This document shows, piece by piece, positions 34,766-45,032 of a stretch of 64,000 nt of DNA. The notes below the pieces were generated by a model. That model made no database searches, was not told the origin of the DNA, and worked only from the letters and a program-made list of their open reading frames with translations. The first letter of the stretch is position 1. Each line of letters begins with the position of its first letter. Position numbers and translations under genes: made by a program. Origin of the DNA: B1 sp044370475 (GTDB lineage Bacteria > Bacteroidota > Bacteroidia > UKL13-3); contig JBILVK010000005.1 in assembly GCA_044370475.1 (NCBI GenBank), positions 1 to 64,000 of the forward strand, given 5' to 3'.

Positions 34766-37700
34766 TTAATCAATCAACTCAATTCGTCTTACAAAAGATT
34801 CTCCTTCTGGGGTGCTGAGTTTAATGAGGTAAATGCCGTTGCTTAAGTTGCTTAAATCTATGCTACCATCTAGCTGTGCTTTGCCTTGGAACACCTGCTC
34901 GCCCAAGATGCTCTGCACGCTCACAACCAGGTCTCGGTTCAGACCGTCTTGAATAAATATTGTGCCATTGCTTGGGTTGGGGTATAGCAGAATATCATGG
35001 TTCCAAGCCAATTCTGAGCCGCCCAAAGGTTTATTGATGGTGATGTTTAAGTAAGCGGTATCGCCATAACATCCTCCACCTGTGCGTTCCAATAATTTGA
35101 GTTCTGTGGTCCCTATGTCTGTCCACCTAATACTGATGTTTGAAGTATTGCTAAAGCCCACTCCTTTATCGTACATCCAAGAGTATGTTGAGCCGTTACT
35201 AGGCGTTACAGCATAGGTTTCTGTGGTGCCACGTATCACATTGATATTTCCGTTGATGCTTACGGGATCAGGGTTGGGAATGAGATAAATTCTTATACTA
35301 GCAGTATCTGCGCAGGCTCCGCTTAAGCTGTTTATAAGCGTTACAACAAAGGTATTTTCTGTGCCAAAAACATAACTCATAGAGTCTACAACATTGCCAG
35401 AATACATCCCATTGCCAAAGTCCCACGTGCGGGTAATATTGGGGTTGCCAGCTTGCGTGGTATCTGTAAAAACAAAGTTATTGTCTCTGGCACATTGAAT
35501 AGATTTATTTAATAAAAAACCCGCTTGCAATTTCTCACTCACACTTATAGCCACTACATTAGAGGTATGAACTTCTGTGCCAGAAAATACAGTGCGTCTA
35601 TACCATGTATTGGTGCTTAAAACACCTGGCGAATAGCTATTGGCATTGTTTACACCTGGGGCAGGAGTATAAGCACCTGCGGCGCCAGTAGTGCTTTGCG
35701 TCCACAAATAAGTATAGGAGCCTGTGCCTCCAGTTGGTGCCGTGCCTGTTAACAAACCCGCGGCTTCGCTTAAACATAAACCTTGGTCTGAACCTATAAT
35801 ATTGTTATCTAATGCACTAGGTTGTGCCAAATTATACCTAACCAAAAAGGCATCAAAGCCACCATTATTGGTAGTATCCGTAGCATTTGGTGTGGCAATG
35901 CCAGAATCGGAAGTAGAATATCCAGCAATAAATAAATTTCCTAATTTATCAAGCTTAACCTCCTTTAAATAATCATGTGCATTGCCCCCATAATAGGTTC
36001 CAAGTTGTCTTGTCCCGGCTTTATCAAAAATAATTAAATAACCATCTCCAGTCCCTTTTAAAGTTGATTGAATCGCGCCAAATGAAGCAATATCTGTAGT
36101 AGAATTGGTAAACCCAACCCCATAAATATTGTTAAGTGTATCACTAGTTATTCCATAAAGATAATCGGTATTGTTACCGCCATAATATGTAGCCCAAATA
36201 CGCGTTCCGGTATTATCCATCTTTAACAAAAATCCATCGTTGGCACTTGGCTTGTAATAAGAGGTATCATACCCATTTGCAGATGCAATTCCAGAATCAG
36301 AGGTGGTATTACCAGAAACCAAAATATTCCCTTCATAATCCAATTTCAAATCATTTGGCACATCAATACCAGGGCCACCATAATAAGTTCCGTACCCCAA
36401 TGAACCATCCTTTTTAAACTTGGCTATAATACCATCTGTGCTGCCTCCTAAATAACCTTGATGCGCTCCAGATGTAGCTATACCAAAAGTAGAAGTAGTG
36501 GTACCCGTTAGAAAAATATTACCAGTTTTATCGCCAGATAAAGCGTATATATAATCTTCATTATCACCGCCATAAAAAGTGCCCCACTTGACTACCCCAT
36601 TTTTACTAAATTTTACCAATATACCATCTGTATAACCTACTAAGGAAAATTGATGTGTATTAGGATAAGCAGGATAAATAAAAACCATATCCCCAGAATT
36701 TGAATAACCCCCAACCACTATATCACCTAAATAATCTACCATGATGGCATCCATACCATCAGTTAGCAGTCCACCAAAATAAGTCCCCCAAACAAGGCTA
36801 CCAGAAGAATTAAATTTAGCTACAATACCATCCGAACCTCCAGCAATCGTGGTTCTGTGCGCTCCTGCTGTGCTAATTCCACTAGGCGAATTCGATTGCC
36901 CTGCTACATAAATATTTTGTTCAACATCAATGGCAATATCATTTAACACATCATTATTTGCCCCGCCATAATAAGTAGCCCACAACAATGCCCCCGCTGG
37001 CGCATATTTAGCAATAAACCCATCTAAACCTCCACCTACAGTTGTTTGATGTGCACCAGTTGTTGCCACAGAACTATTAGAGCTTGTATAACCTATAATG
37101 TATATATTTCCCAAACTATCCAAAACCATATCGTTTACAAATTCTCCATTTGTTCCACCAAAATAAGTACCCCAAGCCAAAGGGTCAATTACCAGTGTAT
37201 TGTTTCTATCTCTTGCATCTACTTCTATGCCAAAAAGCCTATCATGTATCTGTCTGAACCGAGCACCAATGGAGCGGCCTTGCCTACCTTGTTTGGCGAG
37301 CTCATAGCTAAGTGGCACTTGCTCCTCTAGCACGCCTAGTGTGGTTTGCATGGCAATGGAACCTTCTTCTGTTAAAGTGTTTTTGCTGGCGCCTTCTATT
37401 AAAAATTGCACCTTGCTTTCATCTGCACCTGGGTGCAAAATAATATTGTACTTAAACCTTGCTTGACCATCAATTTCTGTGACTAAAAACTCAATGTCTG
37501 TTTGGGGGTACACATTCTTATACAAGATGCGTTTAATGGTTCTTTGCGTGGTTACTTGGTTTGCATTTTGCTTCGAATGAATTTTTATGACACCATCATT
37601 CTGCTCACAAACAAGCTTCTCTATTAAGCTATTTGAACCTACAAAATCTATGTCAATGCGATGTGCTCTTTGTACAGCATTTGTTGCAGCTATATTGGGT

Positions 37701-37957
37701 TCAGACAGAAGCGAAAGACTGCTTGCTTTTGTTTGGCGAAGCTCATAGCTAAAGCCGTTCTCCCTTAGCTGCACGCTCAATGCCGGCGAGGAAAACAAAA
37801 ACAACACTTGGGTATTTACCTTGCCATTTTGGTCGTAAATCTGACCTTCATTCTTAATAAAACCACTTTCATTTTTAAGCTTACCTGCATCTATTGCCTC
37901 CGCAAAAAGCAAGCAATTAAATAGCAAAAATAGGAGGCTTAGGAGTAACTTTTTCAT
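34766..37957 (-). CDS. SBBP-repeat T9SS-exported surface protein
   Basis: 1063 residues. After a signal peptide ('LLSLLFLLFNCLLFAEA'), residues about 30-260 are a DUF7948-type domain ('FIKNEGQIYD' to 'LVIDPLAWGTYFGG'). About ten SBBP beta-propeller repeats follow ('GTYYGGxxxDxxxxIxxDxxGNIxxxGxT', with 'DGFIAKY' blades). Then come an Ig-like module, a PKD-like domain ('TRTWDFGNGMYSGN') and a type A T9SS sorting domain ('LLYPNPSNGTIFIQ' to the end). It is exported across the outer membrane and anchored on the surface or released; ligand unknown. Single gene with no obvious operon partner. Confidence 0.9.
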   Translation of the reverse strand: MKKLLLSLLFLLFNCLLFAEAIDAGKLKNESGFIKNEGQIYDQNGKVNTQVLFLFSSPALSVQLRENGFSYELRQTKASSLSLLSEPNIAATNAVQRAHRIDIDFVGSNSLIEKLVCEQNDGVIKIHSKQNANQVTTQRTIKRILYKNVYPQTDIEFLVTEIDGQARFKYNIILHPGADESKVQFLIEGASKNTLTEEGSIAMQTTLGVLEEQVPLSYELAKQGRQGRSIGARFRQIHDRLFGIEVDARDRNNTLVIDPLAWGTYFGGTNGEFVNDMVLDSLGNIYIIGYTSSNSSVATTGAHQTTVGGGLDGFIAKYAPAGALLWATYYGGANNDVLNDIAIDVEQNIYVAGQSNSPSGISTAGAHRTTIAGGSDGIVAKFNSSGSLVWGTYFGGLLTDGMDAIMVDYLGDIVVGGYSNSGDMVFIYPAYPNTHQFSLVGYTDGILVKFSKNGVVKWGTFYGGDNEDYIYALSGDKTGNIFLTGTTTSTFGIATSGAHQGYLGGSTDGIIAKFKKDGSLGYGTYYGGPGIDVPNDLKLDYEGNILVSGNTTSDSGIASANGYDTSYYKPSANDGFLLKMDNTGTRIWATYYGGNNTDYLYGITSDTLNNIYGVGFTNSTTDIASFGAIQSTLKGTGDGYLIIFDKAGTRQLGTYYGGNAHDYLKEVKLDKLGNLFIAGYSTSDSGIATPNATDTTNNGGFDAFLVRYNLAQPSALDNNIIGSDQGLCLSEAAGLLTGTAPTGGTGSYTYLWTQSTTGAAGAYTPAPGVNNANSYSPGVLSTNTWYRRTVFSGTEVHTSNVVAISVSEKLQAGFLLNKSIQCARDNNFVFTDTTQAGNPNITRTWDFGNGMYSGNVVDSMSYVFGTENTFVVTLINSLSGACADTASIRIYLIPNPDPVSINGNINVIRGTTETYAVTPSNGSTYSWMYDKGVGFSNTSNISIRWTDIGTTELKLLERTGGGCYGDTAYLNITINKPLGGSELAWNHDILLYPNPSNGTIFIQDGLNRDLVVSVQSILGEQVFQGKAQLDGSIDLSNLSNGIYLIKLSTPEGESFVRRIELID

Positions 37958-38123
37958 AGCATTGAATTAAACCAAAACAAGTAAATATGAAGTAATTTAA
38001 TGCTAGCAACCCTAAAATAAAAATCGACTTTCTTAATAATTTATTTAATTATTCCAATGGAGAAAATGGGGCATTTCCACTACAAGAAATCAACAACAAA
38101 AAGGCTTGCTTAAACCGCATAAA

Positions 38124-38153
38124 AAAGGCCGTCTCTTTTGTGAAACAGCCTTT
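38124..38153 (-). terminator. Intrinsic terminator after the DUF2892 gene
   Basis: AAAGGCCGTCTC (38124-38135) pairs with GAAACAGCCTTT (38142-38153), ten of twelve positions paired, and on the minus strand is followed by TTTTTTATG. It lies 20 bp past the stop of the 67-aa gene. Confidence 0.75.
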
Positions 38154-38172
38154 AAAATGCTAATAAAAAATA

Positions 38173-38376
38173 CTACTTAGTTTTGCAGGTATTCATACCC
38201 ACAAGGGTGTAAAGCGGACAAAAGCTGATAACGCTCGTTGCCAAAAACACACCGCCTAATACCACCAACACAATGCCCAATGTGCCTGTTACAGTTTTAG
38301 TAAAAAATAGTACAGCAAATACCACAGCAAGGATTATTCTAATCACTTTGTCTGTTCCACCCATGTTTGTTTTCAT
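38173..38376 (-). CDS. DUF2892 (YgaP-type) small membrane protein
   Basis: 67 residues. 'MGGTDKVIRIILAVVFAVLFF' and 'LGIVLVVLGGVFLATSVISFCPLYTLVGMNTC' are the two helices and the CPLY motif of DUF2892. Inner membrane, function unknown; in other bacteria the domain is fused to rhodanese. The window holds another such protein at 21076. It is separated from the glucan operon by about 150 bp and ends at its own terminator. Confidence 0.88.
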   Translation of the reverse strand: MKTNMGGTDKVIRIILAVVFAVLFFTKTVTGTLGIVLVVLGGVFLATSVISFCPLYTLVGMNTCKTK

Positions 38377-38532
38377 AGTTTATTGTTTTAAATATAAGTT
38401 CTTTTCTAGCTATTAATAAAAAGCAAGGTAAGGTATTCTCTTGCCAACTTGCTTCATCAAATGTAAAATGATATAGCCAAGAGGAATGTAACTTTTGTTA
38501 CATAAGAATGAAGATAGAGAAAAATCATGAAA

Positions 38533-39801
38533 TTACTTCACAAAAAACGGGAAATTAGCACATGCCACTTGTTGGTGCTTATCCTCAATATAAACAAATA
38601 GCCTATAAGCTCCTTTTTGAAAGGGTGCTTTAAAACTATAACCCGACTCTGCATTTCCTTTCATCAAAACAGGGATGGCATCGGGCTTTATTTCTGCATC
38701 TCCACCACTTTTGGTAAACTCACTTTCGGGCAAGATTTCCCATTTGTAAATGAGGCTGCTTGGCTCTGTATGTTGCACCTTTAAATCAACTTGTATCGAA
38801 GCGCCTTTCTTGCTTATAACACTGGCTGTCGCGGCGCTTTGGTTCAGACCGAAAGAAAGGATTTGTGGCGCCCAAAAAGCAGGCTTTGAACCGCTCCATT
38901 CTTCTTGTAACACATTCACCGCTTCTGTTTGCCTATCACCCACAAAAACACCATACCAAGTGGGTGTAGTTTCTTGTTTTTGTCCCCATAAAAACACATA
39001 AGAACCCAAGCATATATTGCTGTCTTTTTTAATAAAATCTCTATAGCGCTCTCTGTAGGTTATTGCCTTTTCGCTAGAGGTTTGTTCTATGGCTGCACCC
39101 CAACTTGTTTTGGCAACTTCCCAATGGCCGTTTGGACCCCATTCTGTTACCATATAGGGTTTATCCCAGCCATAAAGCCTAATCTTTTCTGGCAATGCGG
39201 GCAAATCGCCATAAGTATTTACACCTAATATATCTATGTCTTTACAATGGGCTTTTATTAAGGCAACTTCTGGCGCATCTATGCCTGCTGTAACCACGCA
39301 GGTAGGGTGGTTTTTATCTTCTTCATGAATCATAGCAGCTATGTTTTGTACGGCATGCCAAACCGCAAAATCTGTATAAGCCAAATCTACCTCATTGCCC
39401 ACTCCCCACATCAACAATGCTGGGTGATTTTTATACTTGTTTACAACCGATTTAAATTGCGCTACTTGGTCTTCACAGGCCCATTTATCGCTATAATCAA
39501 AGCCATGTCGCTCAGGTGGCATCCACAATCCCAACATCACCGTTAATCCCTTTTTCTGTGCTTCATCTAATACCTCCTGCGCGTTTTCTGCTCCCCATAA
39601 GCGCACAGAATTTCCACCTGCCGCTACTACCTTATCCATAAAAACATGTCCGCCCGCTCCCTTCACATAATAAGGGCTATTGCCTCTTTGCAACTCATAA
39701 ACACCTGCTCCTTTAGGCACTACCACGACCTTAATTGCTTGCGCTTGCACTTGGTAAACAAGTACCAGAAATAGGCCCAAAAGCAACATTATTCTTCTCA
39801 T
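38533..39801 (-). CDS. GH-A clan glycoside hydrolase (GH2-barrel-like)
   Basis: 422 residues from the ATG at 39801; a TTG four codons upstream would overlap the GH16 gene. Signal peptide ends near 'VQAQ'. The TIM-barrel acid/base Glu lies in 'WGVGNEVD' and the nucleophile Glu in 'YMVTEWGPNG', the classical GH-A pair (Glu137 and Glu220 from this start). The beta-sandwich domains of true GH2 are missing; a short beta domain follows the barrel. Position in a GH16/GH3 operon suggests a glucanase on beta-glucan; a GH158-like family is possible but unverified. Last gene of the operon. Confidence 0.8.
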   Translation of the reverse strand: MRRIMLLLGLFLVLVYQVQAQAIKVVVVPKGAGVYELQRGNSPYYVKGAGGHVFMDKVVAAGGNSVRLWGAENAQEVLDEAQKKGLTVMLGLWMPPERHGFDYSDKWACEDQVAQFKSVVNKYKNHPALLMWGVGNEVDLAYTDFAVWHAVQNIAAMIHEEDKNHPTCVVTAGIDAPEVALIKAHCKDIDILGVNTYGDLPALPEKIRLYGWDKPYMVTEWGPNGHWEVAKTSWGAAIEQTSSEKAITYRERYRDFIKKDSNICLGSYVFLWGQKQETTPTWYGVFVGDRQTEAVNVLQEEWSGSKPAFWAPQILSFGLNQSAATASVISKKGASIQVDLKVQHTEPSSLIYKWEILPESEFTKSGGDAEIKPDAIPVLMKGNAESGYSFKAPFQKGAYRLFVYIEDKHQQVACANFPFFVK

Positions 39802-39802
39802 A

Positions 39803-41617
39803 TCAATTAGCAACTTTTACAATTTTTACTTGGTAATTCTTAAGCCCATTTCCCATCCATAAAAAATAAGTTCCGGGCGCCAATTCAGCAAATTGCTCGT
39901 TCAAAACATTTGCATGCGAGCAAGAAATTTTTGTCCTACCCAATATATCTCTGACCAAAAACTGATTGGCCTCAAAATTAAAGTGCAAATCCATTCCCTC
40001 AGCAAATGGATTTGGATATACCAAAATGCTATTTAATAAAGCCGCTTCCTCAACCCCACTCAACACTTCCTTACAAGGCATTTCTTTTACCCCTATTTCA
40101 TCAAAATAAAACACATCGGTGCTATTGGTATTAGGCGCAAAAAGCAACACCAATTGATCTATGCTGCCCTCTGGCGTGCCCGCATCTGGCTTTAGAATTA
40201 GTTTAAAAACCAACTCATCCCAAGCGCGTTCTTTGGTAGTTTTTGCTTGCAAAACACAACGTCTTCCCAAAGGATAATCACCCTTGGCACGTGCCCTATT
40301 TTCAAAGTTCAAATTAACCTCAGTACCTACTGGCGCGGTAGTATACACCTTCATCTTAAAAATCATTTTACCATCCTCAAACTCCTTTGCCGCATGTATC
40401 ACATCGGTGCGCAAAAACATGGCATCATACGCCGTACCACCATTTCTATAATACCTGTTCACAGAATTACTGGTGTTTAAACTATCTTTATCTGGGTTAG
40501 TAACACCTGCTTTATAATTGCCGCTTCCACCCACCCAATAAGTAGTTCTAAGGGTCTCCACATTGTCTATTGCCCCTTCACAAGTATCTGGCAGCGCCAT
40601 AATATATTTACTAATTTTCTGTCTGAACCCATTATAGTTAACCCATACAGATAGGCTATCAGAACTCAAACCCCAATCTACCCGCACTTCATGTGTATTA
40701 GCCGGACCAATGATCTTGGCATCACTAGGAACCTCCCACTCATAACTTGCTCCTTCTAACTTCTGTGCATAATAATAGCGCTGCTTATCTAGGCGTAATA
40801 CGGCGGGCTGACCACTGATAAAAATTTGTTTCATGTCCTGGTACACCCTTATATAATCTACCTGCAAGCTTGCAGTATCTGGTGTACTTGCATCTGGATA
40901 TCCTAGAAAATTACCCCCAACCGCTAGGTTGAAAATCGCATGAAAATTGCGATCGAATGGCCACCAAAAATCAACCAAATTGCTCCTCGTTTTTGTGCTA
41001 AATAATACGCCATCTACATACCACATAATGCTATCATTGGTCCACCTTAAACCAAAATCATGAAAGCCCGAGGTAAAAGAGTCAGTGGCCAAAGTATAGG
41101 AAGTTCCAGTATACTTATTGTTAGGTGCATAAGCACCATAATGTATGGTGCCATGCGTGGTCTTAGGCTCCTGCCCACGCGCTTCCATCAAGTCAATTTC
41201 GCCACTCAAAGGCCAAGATCCATAATAACTTTCTGTAGGCAAAAACCAAATAGCTGGCCAGTATCCTCTGCCAATTGGAAGCCTCGCTCTTACCACTATT
41301 CTCCCAGATGCAAAATCCATCTTATTCATGGTTCTTATTCTTCCCGAAGTATAGGTGCTGTTTCCAACATTGGCTTTGGTAGCTTTGATCTTTAATAATC
41401 CACCTTCCACTTTTATTGCTTCCCGCTGGTACCACTGCAATTCTGCATTGCCCCATCCGCATAATTCCGGACAACCATCGCCTATTTGGTAATTCCAATA
41501 GGTAGTGTCTAAACTGCTGCCATTAAACTCATCACTCCAACGCAAAAACTCTTGCGCAAGCAATGATTGCGGAATAACAAGTGCTAATACAATAAGTATT
41601 TTATAATAGATGCGCAT
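39803..41617 (-). CDS. GH16 endo-beta-glucanase with T9SS sorting domain
   Basis: 604 residues. Signal peptide to about 21. GH16 domain (about 24-265) with catalytic ExDxxE at Glu140, Asp142, Glu145 ('GEIDLMEARG'), the laminarinase-type order of residues. Next are a beta-domain ('FISGQPAVLRLDKQRYYY') and a carbohydrate-binding-like region (about 345-510). A T9SS type A sorting domain ('ILVYPNPFAEGMDLHF') closes the protein. It is exported to the cell surface to cut internal beta-1,3 or mixed-linked glucan. The start overlaps the GH3 stop by one base. Confidence 0.92.
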   Translation of the reverse strand: MRIYYKILIVLALVIPQSLLAQEFLRWSDEFNGSSLDTTYWNYQIGDGCPELCGWGNAELQWYQREAIKVEGGLLKIKATKANVGNSTYTSGRIRTMNKMDFASGRIVVRARLPIGRGYWPAIWFLPTESYYGSWPLSGEIDLMEARGQEPKTTHGTIHYGAYAPNNKYTGTSYTLATDSFTSGFHDFGLRWTNDSIMWYVDGVLFSTKTRSNLVDFWWPFDRNFHAIFNLAVGGNFLGYPDASTPDTASLQVDYIRVYQDMKQIFISGQPAVLRLDKQRYYYAQKLEGASYEWEVPSDAKIIGPANTHEVRVDWGLSSDSLSVWVNYNGFRQKISKYIMALPDTCEGAIDNVETLRTTYWVGGSGNYKAGVTNPDKDSLNTSNSVNRYYRNGGTAYDAMFLRTDVIHAAKEFEDGKMIFKMKVYTTAPVGTEVNLNFENRARAKGDYPLGRRCVLQAKTTKERAWDELVFKLILKPDAGTPEGSIDQLVLLFAPNTNSTDVFYFDEIGVKEMPCKEVLSGVEEAALLNSILVYPNPFAEGMDLHFNFEANQFLVRDILGRTKISCSHANVLNEQFAELAPGTYFLWMGNGLKNYQVKIVKVAN

Positions 41618-43857
41618 TAAGGTTGTATGTTAATTGAATCTGTTAATTGAGATACCTCAAACTTAAATTTCCCAGGCTCTAACACCCACTTATTGTCCTT
41701 GTCTACAAAGCGTAATTGCGAAACTGGAATCTTCATTTTAATCGTTTTACTTTCATTGGCTTCAAGTGAAACACGCTCAAAAGCCCTTAATTTTCTGATG
41801 GAAGGAGTAATGCTAGCAACCTCATCTATGGAGTAAACCAATACCACTTCTGTACCAGCCCTGCTGCCAGAATTCTTCATCTCAAAACTAATTTCAACGC
41901 TGTCTTTCGACTTCAATTCTCTATGCGCAATTTGCATATTACTGTAATCAAATTGAGTGTATGAATGTCCGCTCCCAAAGGCAAATAAAGGCTTATAGGT
42001 TGGCTTAAAATTATTATCTAACAACTCTGTGTACTTACAATCATAAGTAATATGAACTGCTGCATCTCTTGGAAAACTAAAGGGCAATTTGGCACTTGGA
42101 TTCACCTTGCCAAGCAACAAATCTGCAATGGCTCTTCCTCCTGCATCTCCTGGTAATCCTGCAAAAAATATGGCATCACACATAGGCTCTGTCTTACTAA
42201 AAGTCCTTGGTCGGCCTTCCAATAATACCACCACCACTTTCTTTCCGGCATTGGCAAATACCCTAATCAAATTCTGTTGTGCCTCTTCTAATTCTAAATC
42301 ATAAATATCTCCAGGCTTTTCGGTATAGGTATCTTCCCCTAAAAATAAAACAACCGTCTTAATATCTTCTGCTGCGGCTAATAACGCAGATACAGGTAAA
42401 TGTTGGGTATAGGTATTGCCTCTTAAATAGCGCACACGGTCTTTACCCAAAGTCTGTTCTAATGCTTGTAGCGGACTTAATACCTTAGAATTATAACTCG
42501 TATCTCTGCCTTGCCAAGTATGCGTCCAACCGCCATTTAAAGCGTTTATATAATCTGCATTCGGACCCGTAACCAATATTTTTTCATTGGTACTTAATGG
42601 CAAAATACCGTCTTTGTTTTTTAATAATACAATAGATTGTGTAGCCAATTCATAACTTAAATTCTTACTCTTTTCCGATCCTAAGCCTTCATATATCACT
42701 GTTTGCGAACCGGCTTCATCAAATAAACCTAAGTCCATCTTTAACATCAAAATCCTATAAACGGCCTCATCCAAAACTTTCTCCTCTATCTTGCCCTCTT
42801 CTACATTCTCAATTAAATACTTGGTAAAATCTAAATCCAAGGGCACCATCGCCAAATCAATTCCAGCATTAATGGCCAAAGCCACAGCCTCTTTATAGGT
42901 AGCTGCTACATGATGCCTATCGCATAAGTTTTTTATGTCTTCCCAGTCCGTTACTGTAACACCCTTAAACTTTAATTCTTTGCGCAAAATGGTTTGCAAT
43001 AAAAACTTACTTGCATGCACTGGCTCCCCATTTACTTCCGAAGAATTAATCATAATGGTTTTTGCTCCCGCTGCAATAGCGCGTTCAAAAGGTGGAAGAA
43101 AGATTTCACGCAATTGTCGCTCCGGTATATAGGCAGGCGTTCTATCTAAACCACTCCTAGCATCTCCATAACCAATATAGTGCTTTAGACAAGCTGCCAA
43201 CATTGGCTTGCCATTGGCCTGCACTTGCTGATACCCATTCACCATAGCAACTCCCATCTCAGAGGCTAAGTATGGATCTTCTCCAAAAGTCTCCCAAAAC
43301 CTAGGCCATCTTGCATTTCTAGCCACATCCAACACCGGCGAAAAATTCCACGGAATACCTGTTGCCCTCACATCATTTGCCACATACCCACTCATCTTAT
43401 TCACCAAGTCAACATTAAAGCTAGAGGCCAAAGAAATTTGTTGTGGATACAAGGTGGCTCCTGCCGTATAATTGGCACCATGAATGGCATCAATGCCATA
43501 CAATACAGGCACCTTTAACCTACTCAATTTTTCATACGCATGTATGGCCTTCATAATCTCTTTCCAATGTGCCTCAGTATAAGTATGTCCGCCCACATTT
43601 AAAATTGAACCAACGCCCAATTCAACAATCATACGATGCAATTTTTGGGTATCCAAGGCATGCGGCTCAATAAGCTTATTTGTTTCCCCAGCAGAAATCA
43701 TCTCAATGCTCAACTGTGTCATCTGACCAGCCTTTTCGGCCAATGTCATTTTGCCAATTAACTCTTTTACACGTTGCTCACCATCATCTATTTTCGGTAT
43801 AGAACATTGTACCAAAAGCAACAAAAAACTCAAATAAAAAACAACTTTACCTTTCAT
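41617..43857 (-). CDS. GH3 beta-glucosidase lipoprotein
   Basis: 746 residues. Lipobox 'LLLLVQC' (Cys18) anchors it in the envelope. The N-terminal barrel carries 'KHYIGYG' and the nucleophile Asp304 in 'GVTVTDWEDI'. The alpha/beta domain ('VLLKNKDGILPL', 'GPNADYINALNGGW') and fibronectin-like C-terminal domain complete the usual layout. It releases glucose from the non-reducing ends of beta-glucan oligomers, the terminal step of the locus, probably in the periplasm. Confidence 0.95.
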   Translation of the reverse strand: MKGKVVFYLSFLLLLVQCSIPKIDDGEQRVKELIGKMTLAEKAGQMTQLSIEMISAGETNKLIEPHALDTQKLHRMIVELGVGSILNVGGHTYTEAHWKEIMKAIHAYEKLSRLKVPVLYGIDAIHGANYTAGATLYPQQISLASSFNVDLVNKMSGYVANDVRATGIPWNFSPVLDVARNARWPRFWETFGEDPYLASEMGVAMVNGYQQVQANGKPMLAACLKHYIGYGDARSGLDRTPAYIPERQLREIFLPPFERAIAAGAKTIMINSSEVNGEPVHASKFLLQTILRKELKFKGVTVTDWEDIKNLCDRHHVAATYKEAVALAINAGIDLAMVPLDLDFTKYLIENVEEGKIEEKVLDEAVYRILMLKMDLGLFDEAGSQTVIYEGLGSEKSKNLSYELATQSIVLLKNKDGILPLSTNEKILVTGPNADYINALNGGWTHTWQGRDTSYNSKVLSPLQALEQTLGKDRVRYLRGNTYTQHLPVSALLAAAEDIKTVVLFLGEDTYTEKPGDIYDLELEEAQQNLIRVFANAGKKVVVVLLEGRPRTFSKTEPMCDAIFFAGLPGDAGGRAIADLLLGKVNPSAKLPFSFPRDAAVHITYDCKYTELLDNNFKPTYKPLFAFGSGHSYTQFDYSNMQIAHRELKSKDSVEISFEMKNSGSRAGTEVVLVYSIDEVASITPSIRKLRAFERVSLEANESKTIKMKIPVSQLRFVDKDNKWVLEPGKFKFEVSQLTDSINIQP

Positions 43858-43859
43858 AC

Positions 43860-45032
43860 CTATTTGCGTTTATCAATAATTATATCATCAAAATACACTT
43901 CGCCTTTTCCACTAAATTGAATCAGAAATTGCTTAAATCTGGCGCCATTAAAACCTGCCTTATCAAAATTAAACTCGGTAAAAGGTACCACCACCTGCTG
44001 CCATTTTCGGTCTGAACCAATCTCGCTTAAATAACTTTTCTTCAAAGGCACAAAAACACTTTTACCATCATAATCCTCAAAACCAAGCATCAAATTTGAA
44101 TTGCTTCCTAAGTCTGATCCAGCCACCCTACATGTTAAAACATAAGCACCTAATGAATCTGGAAAAGAAATGGCTTGCCATCCTTCCCAATTCATCCCTA
44201 CTTGTTTATTTCCTTTTGGAGAAAACTCTCCATTCCATTGCAAATACAAGGCCTTGTTGCCTTCACCTTCTTCTACCACCTGCACATTTCTTCCAGGCAG
44301 GTTTCCCAAACCCCAAGTATTTTGTAATTCATCTTTAAACAATACCACCGGGAATTTTTGCGTACTTGTTTGTCCATACTTTTGCACTGCCCCCGCTTGC
44401 ACCAAAGCCCCACCAATGCTTATCTCATCAATGAACAATGCTCCTGCTCCCTGACATTCAATATTCAAACTTTTGATATTGCTAAAGTCGCACAAAGGCG
44501 CAGCAGCTTGCAAAAATCCACTTAAGGGTATACTTACTTTTTGCCAAGTTTCAGTTATAGGATACCTCTCCAAATGCTTCGCCTTTAATAACATCGCAGA
44601 TTGCGTTCCAGCATAGTCTTCTAACAACAAAATAAAAGTGGGTATAAATTGATTGCCTGTAATAGACCTCACATAAAAATCTATGCTACCTGTTTGCATC
44701 ACATCCGTCAAATCCTTTGCAGCATAACCATTCCACCCTATTCCAAATCCTATCCACGGACAATTACCTTCTTTGTTCCAAACCAAACCTAAACAAGATT
44801 TTCCTTTATAAAAAACAGTATCAACGCGTGCAAAATTCTTGCAACTAGTCTTTTCCATTCCCCATACATCCACCGTTTGGTCATGGTAAACTTCCCTATC
44901 GGTAAACAACCTATTTGCACTTTGCTCATAGGTATTTCCCCACTCATCTACCAATTGCGTTTGATGCATACGCACTCCACAACTTGCTATAAGTATTAGC
45001 CCAAATAACCCTAAGAATAATTGATTTTTCAT
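43860..45032 (-). CDS. Glycan-binding-like lipoprotein with two beta-sandwich domains
   Basis: 390 residues. Lipobox 'LILIASC' (Cys19). Two similar domains follow (about 45-210 and 230-390), each of the CBM11/galactose-binding type, with 'SIDFYVRS', 'TETWQKVSIPLSGF', 'ALFIDEISI' and then 'KWQQVVVPFTEFNF', 'EVYFDDIIID'. It is probably surface-exposed and holds glucan for the enzymes; specificity is inferred only from the operon. Stop and next start are adjacent to neighbours. Confidence 0.78.
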   Translation of the reverse strand: MKNQLFLGLFGLILIASCGVRMHQTQLVDEWGNTYEQSANRLFTDREVYHDQTVDVWGMEKTSCKNFARVDTVFYKGKSCLGLVWNKEGNCPWIGFGIGWNGYAAKDLTDVMQTGSIDFYVRSITGNQFIPTFILLLEDYAGTQSAMLLKAKHLERYPITETWQKVSIPLSGFLQAAAPLCDFSNIKSLNIECQGAGALFIDEISIGGALVQAGAVQKYGQTSTQKFPVVLFKDELQNTWGLGNLPGRNVQVVEEGEGNKALYLQWNGEFSPKGNKQVGMNWEGWQAISFPDSLGAYVLTCRVAGSDLGSNSNLMLGFEDYDGKSVFVPLKKSYLSEIGSDRKWQQVVVPFTEFNFDKAGFNGARFKQFLIQFSGKGEVYFDDIIIDKRK